Shown: in pieces, positions 26,522 to 35,776 of the stretch
Layout of the letters: each line of letters opens with the position of its first letter
Numbering within the stretch: position 1 is the stretch's first letter
Source: an uncultured Lachnospiraceae bacterium
GTDB lineage: Bacteria > Bacillota > Clostridia > Lachnospirales > Lachnospiraceae
Length of the DNA: 64,000 nucleotides
Direction of reading: 5' to 3'
Assembly (NCBI GenBank): GCA_902789665.1
Contig: CADAOY010000005.1
Location: forward strand, 1-64,000
Position numbers and translations under genes: made by a program
The notes under the pieces: model-generated
What the model was told of the DNA's origin: nothing
The model's input: the letters and a program-made list of their open reading frames with translations, nothing else
Databases searched by the model: none

Positions 26522-26902
26522 TTAATAATAATAACCACTGTTACTGTAATCAGATAATGATGCAGCAATAAGGCCTGCAAATCCTAATACTGCAAGAATA
26601 ATTGTTACAATTGCAAGGATAATACCAAGTGCGGAGAGTATAATACCAATGATACACATTGCCTTACTCTGATGCTTGGCAAGACCAACTATACCGAGAA
26701 TAACACCAATTATGCCACATGCAAAAACTATTACATAGCTGATAATTGAAAGCACTGGAAAGAATACAGTGAACATACCGCCACAGCAGCATACTACGGA
26801 AATGATACCAAGAATGAGGGATGCAATTCCAAATCCTGAACCCGGTTTGTTCTCATTGTAATTCTGAACCTGATTATAATCATAATTGTAATTGTAATCC
26901 AT
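26522..26902 (-). CDS. Small DUF4190-like membrane protein
   Basis: A 126-residue protein with a Tyr/Asn-rich N-terminus (MDYNYNYDYNQVQ), a Gly/Ser turn, and three hydrophobic segments (about 25-48, 52-72 and 82-116). The GIASLILGIISVVCCCGG and CGIIGVILGIVGL segments fit DUF4190, found in many Firmicutes and often fused to signalling domains. It ends in a short polar SNSGYYY tail. Function unknown. GGAGATCATT precedes the ATG on the minus strand. It is convergent with DUF3021, and the shared terminator separates them. Confidence 0.72.
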   Translation of the reverse strand: MDYNYNYDYNQVQNYNENKPGSGFGIASLILGIISVVCCCGGMFTVFFPVLSIISYVIVFACGIIGVILGIVGLAKHQSKAMCIIGIILSALGIILAIVTIILAVLGFAGLIAASLSDYSNSGYYY

Positions 26903-27043
26903 AATGATCTCCTTTTACACAATTAATTAATGCGACTATTAAATAGTATCATATAAGTATATAAATTAAAAGCCTAAAAAGACTAAAGTTGTCTTGTTAA
27001 AAGTGTTGTGTTATTATTTCTCATAGAAAGATTGGAGTATTAT

Positions 27044-28108
27044 ATGAAATCAGCACTTATAGCCATGAGCGGCGGAGTGGATTCATCAGTGGCAGCTTAT
27101 CTTATGACGAAAAACGGATATGACTGCGTTGGATGTACCATGAGATTATATGAAAATGACATAGTAGGCATGGACCTTCTCGATACCTGCTGTTCCATAG
27201 AAAATACCAAGGATGCAAGAGCGGTATGCGAAAGAATCGGTATTCCTTATAACATTTATCATTATGAAAATGTTTTTAAGGAAGAAGTCATTGATCCTTT
27301 CATAGATTCCTATGTAAGAGGCTGTACGCCGAATCCTTGTATTGAGTGCAATAAGAAACTTAAGTTTCATCATCTGTTTTCCAAAATGACCGAACTGGGA
27401 CTTGATTATATAGTAACAGGTCATTATGGAATAGTGGAAGAAACAGATAATGGTTTTGTTCTTAAAAAAGCACTGGATGACAGCAAAGATCAAAGCTACG
27501 TTTTATATAATTTTACCCAGGAGCAGCTTAAACATATCAAACTTCCTCTTGGCTCAATGCATAAAACTGAGATTAGAACCATTGCAGAAAGTCAGGGCTT
27601 TGTTAATGCCAATAAGCCAGACAGTCAGGACATATGCTTTGTTCCTGACGGAGACTATGCTTCGGTTGTTGACAGGTTTAATACAAATTATGCCAAAGGG
27701 GATTTTGTTGATATTAAAAGCGGCAAATCCTATGGACCAAACAAGGGCATAATTCACTATACAATAGGTCAGCGAAAGGGCCTTGGCATTGCAGCGGAAA
27801 GACCTCTTTATGTGGTGAAAATTGATGCAATATCCGGCGACGTTTTCCTTGGAGATAACGAGGATTTATTTAATAAGGATATGAAGGTTAAGGAAATGAA
27901 CTGGATATCCGGAGAGGTGCCTAAAGAAGATGTAAGGTGCCAGATAAAGATCCGCTATAAGGCCAAGCCGCAGTGGGCCACAGTTCACAGTATCTCAGAT
28001 GATAAAATAGAAGTGCAGTTTGATGAGCCGCAAAGGGCCATTACTCCGGGACAGTCAGCAGTGCTTTATGATGGAGATATAGTTCTTGGTGGTGGAATAA
28101 TAGAATAA
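27044..28108 (+). CDS. mnmA: tRNA-specific 2-thiouridylase
   Basis: A 354-residue enzyme that adds sulfur to U34 of Glu, Gln and Lys tRNAs using ATP. The PP-loop SGGVDSSVAAYL starts at about residue 8. TPNPCIECN (about 95-103) contains the first catalytic Cys, and SQDICFVPDGDY holds the second Cys. The C-terminal RNA- and sulfur-related beta-barrel ends with VLYDGDIVLGGGII. ATG 27044, after TTGGAG, gives the usual length. It is followed by a terminator. Confidence 0.95.
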   Translation: MKSALIAMSGGVDSSVAAYLMTKNGYDCVGCTMRLYENDIVGMDLLDTCCSIENTKDARAVCERIGIPYNIYHYENVFKEEVIDPFIDSYVRGCTPNPCIECNKKLKFHHLFSKMTELGLDYIVTGHYGIVEETDNGFVLKKALDDSKDQSYVLYNFTQEQLKHIKLPLGSMHKTEIRTIAESQGFVNANKPDSQDICFVPDGDYASVVDRFNTNYAKGDFVDIKSGKSYGPNKGIIHYTIGQRKGLGIAAERPLYVVKIDAISGDVFLGDNEDLFNKDMKVKEMNWISGEVPKEDVRCQIKIRYKAKPQWATVHSISDDKIEVQFDEPQRAITPGQSAVLYDGDIVLGGGIIE

Positions 28109-28137
28109 ACCTATAACGGGCTAAATAATTTATGTAT

Positions 28138-28171
28138 TATCACATCCTTTTTGGGATGTGATATTTTTTTT
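28138..28171 (+). terminator. Terminator of mnmA
   Basis: TATCACATCC (28138-28147) and GGATGTGATA (28154-28163) form a ten-pair stem, followed by TTTTTTTT. Confidence 0.9.
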
Positions 28172-28188
28172 GTAGGGAGTTGTTGAAA

Positions 28189-28962
28189 ATGTGTGAATTA
28201 TACGGATACTCAGGTAGAAAAATCAGACAACTGAATACGGATTTAAATACCTTTTTTTCTCATGCGGAGAGTAATCCGGATGGCTGGGGGATGGCGATTT
28301 TTAATCAAGGTTATTCCTATATGATCAAGGAAAAAAGAAAGGCCTCAAAGAGTCCCGTACTCTTTAACAAAATCGCCGCCGGAATATCAGCAACCACAGC
28401 CATAGCCCACATAAGGCTTGCAACCATAGGTTATGACGAATATGAGAATACTCATCCTTTCAGGGAAAAAGACATAAGTAACAGGCAGTGGGTAATGGCG
28501 CATAACGGGACAATATTCGAGGGCGGACCCATTGATAAATATATGTATGAGCAAAAAGGTAATACAGACAGTGAGAGAGTATTACTGTATCTAATTGAGA
28601 AAGTAAATAATGAAATTAAGTTTCATGGAAGAGGTTTGTCTTCAGAGGAAAGATTCAAAATAGTAAGGGATTTAGTTGAGGAACTGTCGCCAAAGAATAA
28701 ACTTAATCTTCTTATATATGACGGAGAATTCCTATATGTTCACTGTAATTCCGAGAAGACTTTATATTATTCAGAGGATGAAGAAAGCGTGGTTATAGCA
28801 ACGAAACCGGTTAATGATAATGAGTGGAAAGAAGTGGAATTAACAAGTCTGTGGGTCTTTGATAAGGGGAGAAGAGTTTATCATTCAAGACCTCATAAAC
28901 AGTATTATGTTCCGGATGAAGAGAGCATAAAGACACTGTTTCTTGCATATTCTAACTTGTAA
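28189..28962 (+). CDS. Class II glutamine amidotransferase-like hydrolase (YafJ/EgtC-like)
   Basis: A 257-residue N-terminal-nucleophile amidohydrolase. The start is ATG 28189 because Cys2 must be the nucleophile (MCELYGYSGRK). Further family motifs are SNPDGWG (about 27), HIRLAT (about 69), ENTHPF (about 82) and WVMAHNGTI (about 98), then GNTDSERVL. YafJ/EgtC members hydrolyse gamma-glutamyl amides; EgtC acts on a gamma-glutamyl intermediate of ergothioneine. It is encoded just before two gamma-glutamyl-ligase families, which strongly suggests gamma-glutamyl chemistry. Confidence 0.85.
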   Translation: MCELYGYSGRKIRQLNTDLNTFFSHAESNPDGWGMAIFNQGYSYMIKEKRKASKSPVLFNKIAAGISATTAIAHIRLATIGYDEYENTHPFREKDISNRQWVMAHNGTIFEGGPIDKYMYEQKGNTDSERVLLYLIEKVNNEIKFHGRGLSSEERFKIVRDLVEELSPKNKLNLLIYDGEFLYVHCNSEKTLYYSEDEESVVIATKPVNDNEWKEVELTSLWVFDKGRRVYHSRPHKQYYVPDEESIKTLFLAYSNL

Positions 28963-28978
28963 TTATGAGGAAGTAATA

Positions 28979-30361
28979 ATGAATAAGGATATAAGAGAAT
29001 TAATTTACGACAAATACATATATCCAATTGAAGGAAATAAGAAAAAATATGTTGGCGTGGAGATTGAACTGCCGATAGTTAACCGCGCCGGACTGGCAAC
29101 AGATCATAATGTATCAAAGGCAATGTTTGCTTCATTAATTGATCACTTTGGTTTGAGGCCTGTTAAGTATGATTTGGAAGGCTCATGTCATGAGGCGGTT
29201 TCTCCTGTGACGGGTGATGGTCTGTCATTTGACTGTTCATATAATAATTTTGAAATTTCATTTGGTACAGAAGAAAGTCTGGTGGTTATTGAGCAAAGGT
29301 TCAGGGAATATATAACCTATGCCAATGAGCAGCTTCTTAAATATAATCACATAATTACAGGTATGGGTATTCAGCCATATTACTATAACTGTCATAAGAA
29401 TTATGTGCCTAATGGACGCTACAAAATGCTCGAAGGTTTCCTTAAAAAAGGCGGAAAGTGGGGAGATGAATGTTATTTTCATAATTATCCCGAATACGGA
29501 ACCTATGCGAGTGCATCCCAGGTGCAGCTTGATGTATCAAAAGATGAGCTTATAAAAACGATTAAGGTATTCTCCAAATTAGAGCCACTTAAAAGTATAA
29601 TTTTTGCCAATTCTGTGATGCTTAAAGATGAGCCGGACCTTCTGTGTGCAAGAGATATGTTATGGGAGAATTCTTCGCATGGAATCAATGCGCACAACAT
29701 AGGAATGTATGAGGAAGTGCCAAACAGCATAGACGAATTTATAGAATATATTGCTTATACAAGTATTTTTTGTAATGAGAGGGATGGGGATTATTTATTC
29801 TTTCATCCGACTGTGGTGTCCGAGTATTTTAACAAAGGGTTACTTGAAGGTGAATATTATAAAGATGGTGAGTATTTAAAGAAAACCTTCGAGCCTGATA
29901 AGAAGGACATTGAATACTTAAGGACATATAAGTTTCTTGATCTGACGAAGCGTGGCACCATTGAATACCGGAGTCTTTGCACGCAGCCACTTAAGGAAAC
30001 ATTTTCAGGGATTGCGCTTCAGGTTGGTCTGATGAGCCGAATTGATGAACTTGATGAGATATTAAGTAATGACAAGGTTTTATATCATCACGGTTTTACT
30101 GCGCCGGAACTAAGGCGCATGTTAAATCACGAGCAGATACCTGATTTTATTGATAAGGACGGATTAAGAGTGCTTCTTGAAAAAATCACCGACTTGTCAG
30201 AAAGTGGTCTGGTTTCTCGTGGATTCGGGGAGGAGAAATTCCTTGATAAAGTGCAGTTAAGGGCAGACAGTCTTACATCGCCGGCAAGGGAGATGAAGAA
30301 TCAGTTAAGAAAAGGAGTTTCGTTATCTGACATTGTGGATGAATATGCTAATCTTGCATAA
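28979..30361 (+). CDS. GCS2-family glutamate-cysteine ligase-like enzyme
   Basis: A 460-residue carboxylate-amine ligase of the plant/alpha-proteobacterial GCS2 or EgtA-like type. It shows KYVGVEIELPIVN (about 22-34), LEGSCHEAVSPVTGDGLSFDCS in two parts (about 66-90), NNFEISFGTEESL, GMGIQPYY, and later KRGTIEYRSLCTQPL. These are the ATP/Mg-grasp motifs of the family. It probably joins glutamate to cysteine or another amine. ATG 28979 is set by GAGGAAG and lies 16 bases after the amidotransferase. Substrate is uncertain. Confidence 0.82.
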   Translation: MNKDIRELIYDKYIYPIEGNKKKYVGVEIELPIVNRAGLATDHNVSKAMFASLIDHFGLRPVKYDLEGSCHEAVSPVTGDGLSFDCSYNNFEISFGTEESLVVIEQRFREYITYANEQLLKYNHIITGMGIQPYYYNCHKNYVPNGRYKMLEGFLKKGGKWGDECYFHNYPEYGTYASASQVQLDVSKDELIKTIKVFSKLEPLKSIIFANSVMLKDEPDLLCARDMLWENSSHGINAHNIGMYEEVPNSIDEFIEYIAYTSIFCNERDGDYLFFHPTVVSEYFNKGLLEGEYYKDGEYLKKTFEPDKKDIEYLRTYKFLDLTKRGTIEYRSLCTQPLKETFSGIALQVGLMSRIDELDEILSNDKVLYHHGFTAPELRRMLNHEQIPDFIDKDGLRVLLEKITDLSESGLVSRGFGEEKFLDKVQLRADSLTSPAREMKNQLRKGVSLSDIVDEYANLA

Positions 30362-30421
30362 GCCATCAAATAAGGGGATTGATGCTGATGCGTACATTCT
30401 CATTAACACAAGGGGAAGAAT

Positions 30422-31675
30422 ATGTTACATTATAACGACGAAAAGGTTAAGAGCCTTCTTTTAAAGGGAGAATTCGGTCTTGAGAAAGAATCATTAAGGG
30501 TAACTTCTGATGGGCATATGGCTCATTCAGAGCATCCGTTTAAGGATGATAAAAATATAGTCAGGGATTTTTGCGAAAATCAGCTTGAGATTAATACGGG
30601 AGTTTCCTACAGTCCTGAAGATGCGCTTTTGGAATTATTAAAACATGAAAATAAAGTAAAGGAAAAACTGTTATCACTTGATAATAAAGAATATTTATGG
30701 CCTTATTCCAATCCGCCATATATCATAAATGAGGATGATATTCCGGTGGCAAAATTCGAAGGCGCGTTAAGCGATAAAACCAGGTACAGAGAGTATCTTA
30801 CAAAAGTTTATGGCAAATATAAAATGACTTTTTGCGGAATTCATGTTAATTACTCATTTACAAAGGAACTTATAAGGGCAGACTTCGAGGCGTCAGGTGA
30901 AAGCGATTTTTTAGATTACAAGAATAGACTTTATCTGGAACTTGGAAATAATCTTACATATTACGGATGGCTGATTACGCTGCTTCTCTCAGCATCGCCT
31001 GTTTTAGACAGTTCTTTTATAAATCTTGGGGAGATGGGATCAAGCAAGTTTCTTGGAATGGCATCGGTCAGATGCAGCGAACTTGGATACTGGAATCATT
31101 TTGTGCCGGTTTTTAATTACGACAGCGTGGAAAGCTATGTAGGAAGCATCCGCTCTTTGATTGATGACGGACTGATTTCATCACAGACTGAAGTTTATTA
31201 TCCTGTAAGACTAAAATGCCTTGGTGAGAACAGCCTGGAAACCCTGCTTGAAAAAGGAATAAATCATATCGAAATCAGGAACGTGGATTTAAATCCGCTC
31301 TCCAAGGAAGGACTTGATGTAAGAGATCTTAAATTTATTCAGCTTCTTTTGATTTATGCTTTATGTGTGAATGTTCCAAAGGCTGATAAAAAGACTCAGA
31401 TTAACGGAGTAATCAATTACAAAAACGCCGCCCACTTTGACACCGAAACCACCAAAATTGTGCTTTCAGATGGAAGGGTTTTAAGTCTTAAGGATGCCGG
31501 TATTGAAGTACTCTTAGATATGAAATCATTCTTTACAAAGATAGGACATAATCAGTCTGAGATTCTGGATTATCAGTTGGTAAAACTTGTGGACAGGGAA
31601 AAGAGTTATGCTGAGATAATCAAAAAGAAATATGAGAATGAATATGTTACAAAACTTCTTGATGAGATAATGTAA
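30422..31675 (+). CDS. Glutamate-cysteine ligase of the GshA/GshAB N-terminal type
   Basis: A 417-residue gamma-glutamylcysteine synthetase of the gamma-proteobacterial GshA class, shorter than E. coli GshA (518) and lacking an ATP-grasp GshB half. Motifs include FGLEKESLRVTSDGHMA (about 19-35, Mg/Glu binding), DFCENQLEINTG (about 50-61), CGIHVNYSF (about 140) and HIEIRNVDLNPLSKEG (about 278-293). It starts 60 bases after the GCS2 gene with AAGGGGAAG. A dedicated glutathione synthetase is not in this window. Confidence 0.85.
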   Translation: MLHYNDEKVKSLLLKGEFGLEKESLRVTSDGHMAHSEHPFKDDKNIVRDFCENQLEINTGVSYSPEDALLELLKHENKVKEKLLSLDNKEYLWPYSNPPYIINEDDIPVAKFEGALSDKTRYREYLTKVYGKYKMTFCGIHVNYSFTKELIRADFEASGESDFLDYKNRLYLELGNNLTYYGWLITLLLSASPVLDSSFINLGEMGSSKFLGMASVRCSELGYWNHFVPVFNYDSVESYVGSIRSLIDDGLISSQTEVYYPVRLKCLGENSLETLLEKGINHIEIRNVDLNPLSKEGLDVRDLKFIQLLLIYALCVNVPKADKKTQINGVINYKNAAHFDTETTKIVLSDGRVLSLKDAGIEVLLDMKSFFTKIGHNQSEILDYQLVKLVDREKSYAEIIKKKYENEYVTKLLDEIM

Positions 31676-31676
31676 A

Positions 31677-31710
31677 AAAAGACGATTCTTTATGGGAATC
31701 GTCTTTTGCT
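31677..31710 (+). terminator. Terminator of the gamma-glutamyl gene cluster
   Basis: AAAGACGATTC (31678-31688) and GAATCGTCTTT (31696-31706) form an 11-pair stem with a seven-base loop and a T-run. Confidence 0.9.
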
Positions 31711-31727
31711 TTACGTTTGATTTGTAT

Positions 31728-32747
31728 TTAAAATTTTGATTTCGCATCTTCTAAAACTTCGATTACCTTATCGCACCATGCGTCGAATTCAGGATCTTCA
31801 ATCTGGCATTCAGGATGGGAAAGGACATAATCGATAGTCTGTCTTATTCCAACCTCAAAACGCATTGATGGAATGAAGAGCGGGACGGCTCTTTTGAGCT
31901 TGGTATTATCGAAGATAACTGAATTGGATTTATCTCCGATTAAAGAGCCTTCAAAATCATAGTCGCTGACATCGCGAAGGAAGGCAGATGATACATAATA
32001 AGGTTTGAATTCAACACCCAGTGCATCAGCAATTGCCTTATAAATCTGATTCCAGGTAAGTGTTTCATCGCAGGTAATCTGATATGCTTCGCCAATTGCA
32101 TGAACGTTGCCCATAAGACCGATAAAGCCAAGGGCAAAATCAGAATTGTGCGTCATTGTCCAGAGTGATGTTCCATCGCCGTGGATGATAACAGGCTTTC
32201 CTTCAAGCATTCTCTTAACTACCTGGTAAGAGCCGTTTTTGCCGTGAACACCAAGAGGAACGCTGCGGTTGTCGTAGGTGTGGCTTGGACGGATGATGGT
32301 TATTGGATAGCCTTCTTCGCGGTACTTCTTCATTAAAAATTCCTCGCAGGCGATTTTGTCCCTGGAATACTGCCAGTAAGGGTTGGCAAGAGGTGTGCCC
32401 TCAGTGATATATGGGCTTCCGAGAGGCTTCTGATATGCAGAAGCGGAAGAAATATACATATACTGTTTGGTTCTGTTTTTAAAGAGATTGTAATCCCTTT
32501 CGACCTGTTCAACATGAAATCCGATAAAATCACAGACTGTGTCAAACTTTAAATCCCCAAGTACTTTGTTTACTTCATCAAGGTTATTAATGTCGGCAAC
32601 AAGTGAGTGGACATTCTGAGGAATCTCGTCCTTGCGGTTACCACGGTTTAAGAGATACAAATCCCAACCGCCCATCATGGAGAGAGTCTGCGTAATCGCC
32701 ATACTGATGGTGCCGGTTCCGCCGATGAATAAAGCTTTTCTTTTCAT
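31728..32747 (-). CDS. NAD(P)-dependent epimerase/dehydratase (extended SDR)
   Basis: A 339-residue extended short-chain dehydrogenase. The N-terminal FIGGTGTIS is the nucleotide-binding glycine motif. YMYISSASAY carries the catalytic Ser, YSRDK is the YxxxK active pair and TIIRPSHTY follows. The sequence resembles NAD-dependent sugar epimerase or mRNA-binding CSP41-like proteins. A strong AAAGGGGG site precedes the minus-strand ATG. It is divergent from clpB and convergent with the ligase gene. Natural substrate is unknown. Confidence 0.88.
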   Translation of the reverse strand: MKRKALFIGGTGTISMAITQTLSMMGGWDLYLLNRGNRKDEIPQNVHSLVADINNLDEVNKVLGDLKFDTVCDFIGFHVEQVERDYNLFKNRTKQYMYISSASAYQKPLGSPYITEGTPLANPYWQYSRDKIACEEFLMKKYREEGYPITIIRPSHTYDNRSVPLGVHGKNGSYQVVKRMLEGKPVIIHGDGTSLWTMTHNSDFALGFIGLMGNVHAIGEAYQITCDETLTWNQIYKAIADALGVEFKPYYVSSAFLRDVSDYDFEGSLIGDKSNSVIFDNTKLKRAVPLFIPSMRFEVGIRQTIDYVLSHPECQIEDPEFDAWCDKVIEVLEDAKSKF

Positions 32748-32816
32748 AAGAAATACCCCCTTTAGATTAACTATATTTATAATAAATTACTGCTTTAATG
32801 AAGGCAAGAAAAATAA

Positions 32817-32843
32817 TTAGCACTCACCACTTGACTTGGCTAA
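32817..32843 (+). promoter_or_regulatory. Degenerate CIRCE (HrcA operator) upstream of clpB
   Basis: The left half TTAGCACTC is a perfect CIRCE half-site. After exactly nine bases comes CTTGGCTAA, which matches five of nine positions of the right half GAGTGCTAA, including the outer GCTAA. It overlaps a TTGACT -35 (32831-32836). Class I heat-shock control by HrcA is inferred. Confidence 0.45.
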
Positions 32844-32904
32844 CAAAATGGTGTAAACCTATATATGAAGGGTGAAAAATATTTTGAAAAAGGAGGATTT
32901 TCAT

Positions 32905-35487
32905 ATGGATGCTAATAGTTATACACAAAAATCAATTGAAGCAATTAAAAAATGTGAAGAGCTTTCTTACGAATACGGTAATCAGATGATTGACGAGGAA
33001 CATCTTCTCTTAAGTCTTTTAAAGATTGACGACAGCCTGATTCTGCAGCTTGTTGAGAAGATGGATATCGATACTGCGCATTATATTTCTTACGCTGAGG
33101 GCCTTGTAAACAAACTTGTTAAGGTTCAGGGCGGAGATAAATATATGAGCTCTGACTTAAAGCAGGTCTTTATGGCTGCTGAGAAGGAAGCCAAAAGCAT
33201 GGGAGATGAATATATCTCCGTGGAGCACTTATACATAGGTCTTCTTAAACATCCTAATAAGGGTATTAAGGAAATGATGGAAGAATATGGTATAACGGTA
33301 GAGCGTTTCCTTCAGGCATTAAGGTCAGTAAGGGGCTCACAGAAGGTTACATCTGATAATCCTGAGGCAACTTACGATACGCTGGATAAGTATGGCGAGG
33401 ACCTTGTTGAGAAGGCAAGAAAGCAGAAACTCGATCCGGTTATCGGCCGTGATACCGAAATAAGAAATGTTATTCAGATTCTTTCAAGAAAGACCAAGAA
33501 TAATCCTGTATTAATAGGTGAACCGGGCGTTGGTAAGACAGCAGTTGTAGAAGGCCTTGCGCAAAGAATTGTCAGAGGCGATGTACCGGGCTCACTTAAG
33601 GATAAGAAGATTTTCTCACTTGATATGGGCTCGCTTGTGGCAGGTGCCAAGTACAGAGGCGAGTTTGAGGAAAGATTAAAGGCTGTTTTAAATGATGTAA
33701 AGAACAGTAACGGTCAGATTATTCTTTTCGTGGATGAACTTCATACAATAGTAGGCGCAGGTAAGACTGACGGCGCCCTGGATGCAGGCAATATGCTTAA
33801 GCCTATGCTTGCAAGAGGCGAACTTCACTGCATCGGTGCAACAACACTTGATGAGTACAGAGAGTATATTGAGAAAGATGCAGCGCTTGAAAGACGTTTC
33901 CAGCCTGTAATGGTTGATGAACCGACAGTTGAGGATACCATATCGATTCTTCGTGGTATTAAGGAAAGATATGAGGTATTCCACGGCGTTAAGATTCAGG
34001 ATAATGCTCTGGTAAGCGCAGCAGTTCTGTCAAATCGTTATATCTCTGACAGATTTCTTCCTGATAAAGCCATCGACCTTGTTGATGAAGCATGCGCACA
34101 GATTAAGACTGAACTTGACAGCATGCCATCAGAGATGGATGAACTGAATCGTAAAATCATGCAGCTGGAAATTGAAGAGACTGCCCTTAAGAAAGAGGAA
34201 GACAGACTCAGTCAGGAAAGACTTGTAGATTTGCAGAAAGAACTTGCTGAGTTAAAAGAAGATTATAACGTTAAGAAAGCCCAGTGGGATAATGAGAAAA
34301 ACAGCGTTGGAAAACTTCAGAAGTTAAGGGAAGAAATCGAAGACGTTAATAATCAGATTGAAATTGCAACCCGTGACGGTGACTGGGATAAGGCTGCTGA
34401 ACTTAGTTACGGCAGACTTCCTAAGATGAAACAGGAACTTGAAGAACTGGAAAAGACTGCTGAGAATAAGGAGCGCAAACTTCTTCATGAATCAGTTGAT
34501 GAAGATGAAATTGCCAAGATTATTTCAAGGTGGACAGGCATTCCTGTATCCAAACTTACTGAGGGTGAGAAAGCCAAAACTCTTCATTTGGGCGATGAAC
34601 TTCATAAGAGAGTTATCGGTCAGGACGAGGGCGTTAAGCTTGTATCTGAGGCCATTATGAGATCAAGAGCCGGCATCAAAGACCCTTCAAAACCAATAGG
34701 CTCATTTCTTTTCCTTGGCCCTACAGGTGTAGGTAAAACAGAATTGGCCAAAAGCCTCGCCCAGGCATTATTCGATGACGAAAGCAATATGGTTCGTCTT
34801 GACATGAGTGAATATATGGAGAAATATTCAGTATCAAGACTTATCGGAGCACCTCCGGGATACGTAGGATATGAAGAGGGTGGTCAGTTAACTGAGGCAG
34901 TAAGACGTAAACCTTATTCGGTAGTTTTATTTGATGAAGTTGAAAAGGCACATCCTGATGTATTTAATATTCTTCTTCAGGTGCTTGATGATGGACGAAT
35001 TACTGATTCACTTGGAAGAACCGTTGATTTTAAGAATACAATTCTTATAATGACATCAAATATCGGTGCCCAGTATCTTCTTGATGGTATTGATGAAAAT
35101 GGTAATATAAGTCCTGAAGCTGAAGAAGAGGTAATGGAAGATTTACGTGCTCATTTCAGACCTGAGTTTCTTAACAGGCTTGATGAAACCATTATGTTTA
35201 AGCCTCTTACAAAAGACAACATTGGCAGCATAGTAGACCTTCTTGTTAAGGATTTAAATAAGCGTTTGTCTGACAGGGAATTATCTGTTGAGATTACTGA
35301 CAAGGCAAAAGAGTTTATTACCAATGAAGGATATGATCCTGTATATGGCGCAAGACCTCTTAAGAGATATATCCAGAAATATGTTGAAACCGAAGCTGCA
35401 AAACTTATCTTAGGTGGAGACATAGGTGAAGGTGATGTGATAGTCATTGATTATGCTGACGGAGCACTTAAAGCCTTCAGGAAATAA
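32905..35487 (+). CDS. clpB: ATP-dependent chaperone ClpB
   Basis: An 860-residue disaggregase, exactly the family length. It has an N-terminal Clp repeat domain (about 1-145), nucleotide-binding domain 1 with GEPGVGKTA (about 205-213), a long coiled-coil middle domain (about 400-530) and nucleotide-binding domain 2 with GPTGVGKTE (about 605-613) and [12 protein letters not shown]. The middle domain identifies ClpB rather than ClpC. It extracts proteins from aggregates together with DnaK. ATG 32905 follows AAAGGAGG; an upstream in-frame GTG is not preferred. A CIRCE-like site lies in the promoter. Confidence 0.96.
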   Translation: MDANSYTQKSIEAIKKCEELSYEYGNQMIDEEHLLLSLLKIDDSLILQLVEKMDIDTAHYISYAEGLVNKLVKVQGGDKYMSSDLKQVFMAAEKEAKSMGDEYISVEHLYIGLLKHPNKGIKEMMEEYGITVERFLQALRSVRGSQKVTSDNPEATYDTLDKYGEDLVEKARKQKLDPVIGRDTEIRNVIQILSRKTKNNPVLIGEPGVGKTAVVEGLAQRIVRGDVPGSLKDKKIFSLDMGSLVAGAKYRGEFEERLKAVLNDVKNSNGQIILFVDELHTIVGAGKTDGALDAGNMLKPMLARGELHCIGATTLDEYREYIEKDAALERRFQPVMVDEPTVEDTISILRGIKERYEVFHGVKIQDNALVSAAVLSNRYISDRFLPDKAIDLVDEACAQIKTELDSMPSEMDELNRKIMQLEIEETALKKEEDRLSQERLVDLQKELAELKEDYNVKKAQWDNEKNSVGKLQKLREEIEDVNNQIEIATRDGDWDKAAELSYGRLPKMKQELEELEKTAENKERKLLHESVDEDEIAKIISRWTGIPVSKLTEGEKAKTLHLGDELHKRVIGQDEGVKLVSEAIMRSRAGIKDPSKPIGSFLFLGPTGVGKTELAKSLAQALFDDESNMVRLDMSEYMEKYSVSRLIGAPPGYVGYEEGGQLTEAVRRKPYSVVLFDEVEKAHPDVFNILLQVLDDGRITDSLGRTVDFKNTILIMTSNIGAQYLLDGIDENGNISPEAEEEVMEDLRAHFRPEFLNRLDETIMFKPLTKDNIGSIVDLLVKDLNKRLSDRELSVEITDKAKEFITNEGYDPVYGARPLKRYIQKYVETEAAKLILGGDIGEGDVIVIDYADGALKAFRK

Positions 35488-35516
35488 TTAAATATTATAA
35501 CATTTCACATATGATA

Positions 35517-35551
35517 AAAGCCGGGCTGCTTATCAGGCAGCCTGGTTTTTA
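35517..35551 (+). terminator. Terminator of clpB
   Basis: CCGGGCTGC (35521-35529) and GCAGCCTGG (35537-35545) form a nine-pair stem with one G-T pair, followed by TTTTTATATTTTT. Confidence 0.85.
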
Positions 35552-35609
35552 TATTTTTCAAATGTGGTTAAAACCACGAAAAGTGCATATAGTATGGGCT
35601 CCTAAGTGC

Positions 35610-35629
35610 TATAAGCAAAACTTATAACT
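35610..35629 (+). promoter_or_regulatory. Inverted-repeat operator, left copy, upstream of metY
   Basis: The 20 bases TATAAGCAAAACTTATAACT contain the perfect palindrome ATAAG-N5-CTTAT (35611-35625), a LysR-type T-N11-A site. They recur inverted at 35727-35746 with one mismatch. A possible -10 TATTAT at 35646 puts this site over the -35. No LysR gene is in the window. Confidence 0.55.
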
Positions 35630-35726
35630 AAATCAAATTTTCATGTATTATACAAGAACTTGCACTCGTGATATATTGTACTCATCAAAAGGAAAACGCA
35701 AAGCAAATCAAAAAAAGTAAAAAACA

Positions 35727-35746
35727 AGTTATCAGTTTTGCTTATA
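35727..35746 (-). promoter_or_regulatory. Inverted-repeat operator, right copy, in metY leader
   Basis: The 20 bases AGTTATCAGTTTTGCTTATA are the reverse complement of the left copy with one mismatch. The inner palindrome is ATCAG-N5-CTTAT (35731-35745). It ends 31 bases before the metY ATG. Either a paired operator allowing looping over about 120 bp, or a long-range RNA stem. Confidence 0.5.
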
Positions 35747-35776
35747 AGAATGAAACATTTAGGGAGGACAAGAAAA

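Noticed and set aside
35643-35714. A 23-codon frame in the metY leader containing one Cys codon
   Set aside because: No ribosome-binding site and it overlaps the predicted -10 element.
35552-35776. SAM or T-box riboswitch ahead of metY
   Set aside because: No S-box core, no T-box AGGGTGG motif; the leader is dominated by the inverted repeat pair instead.
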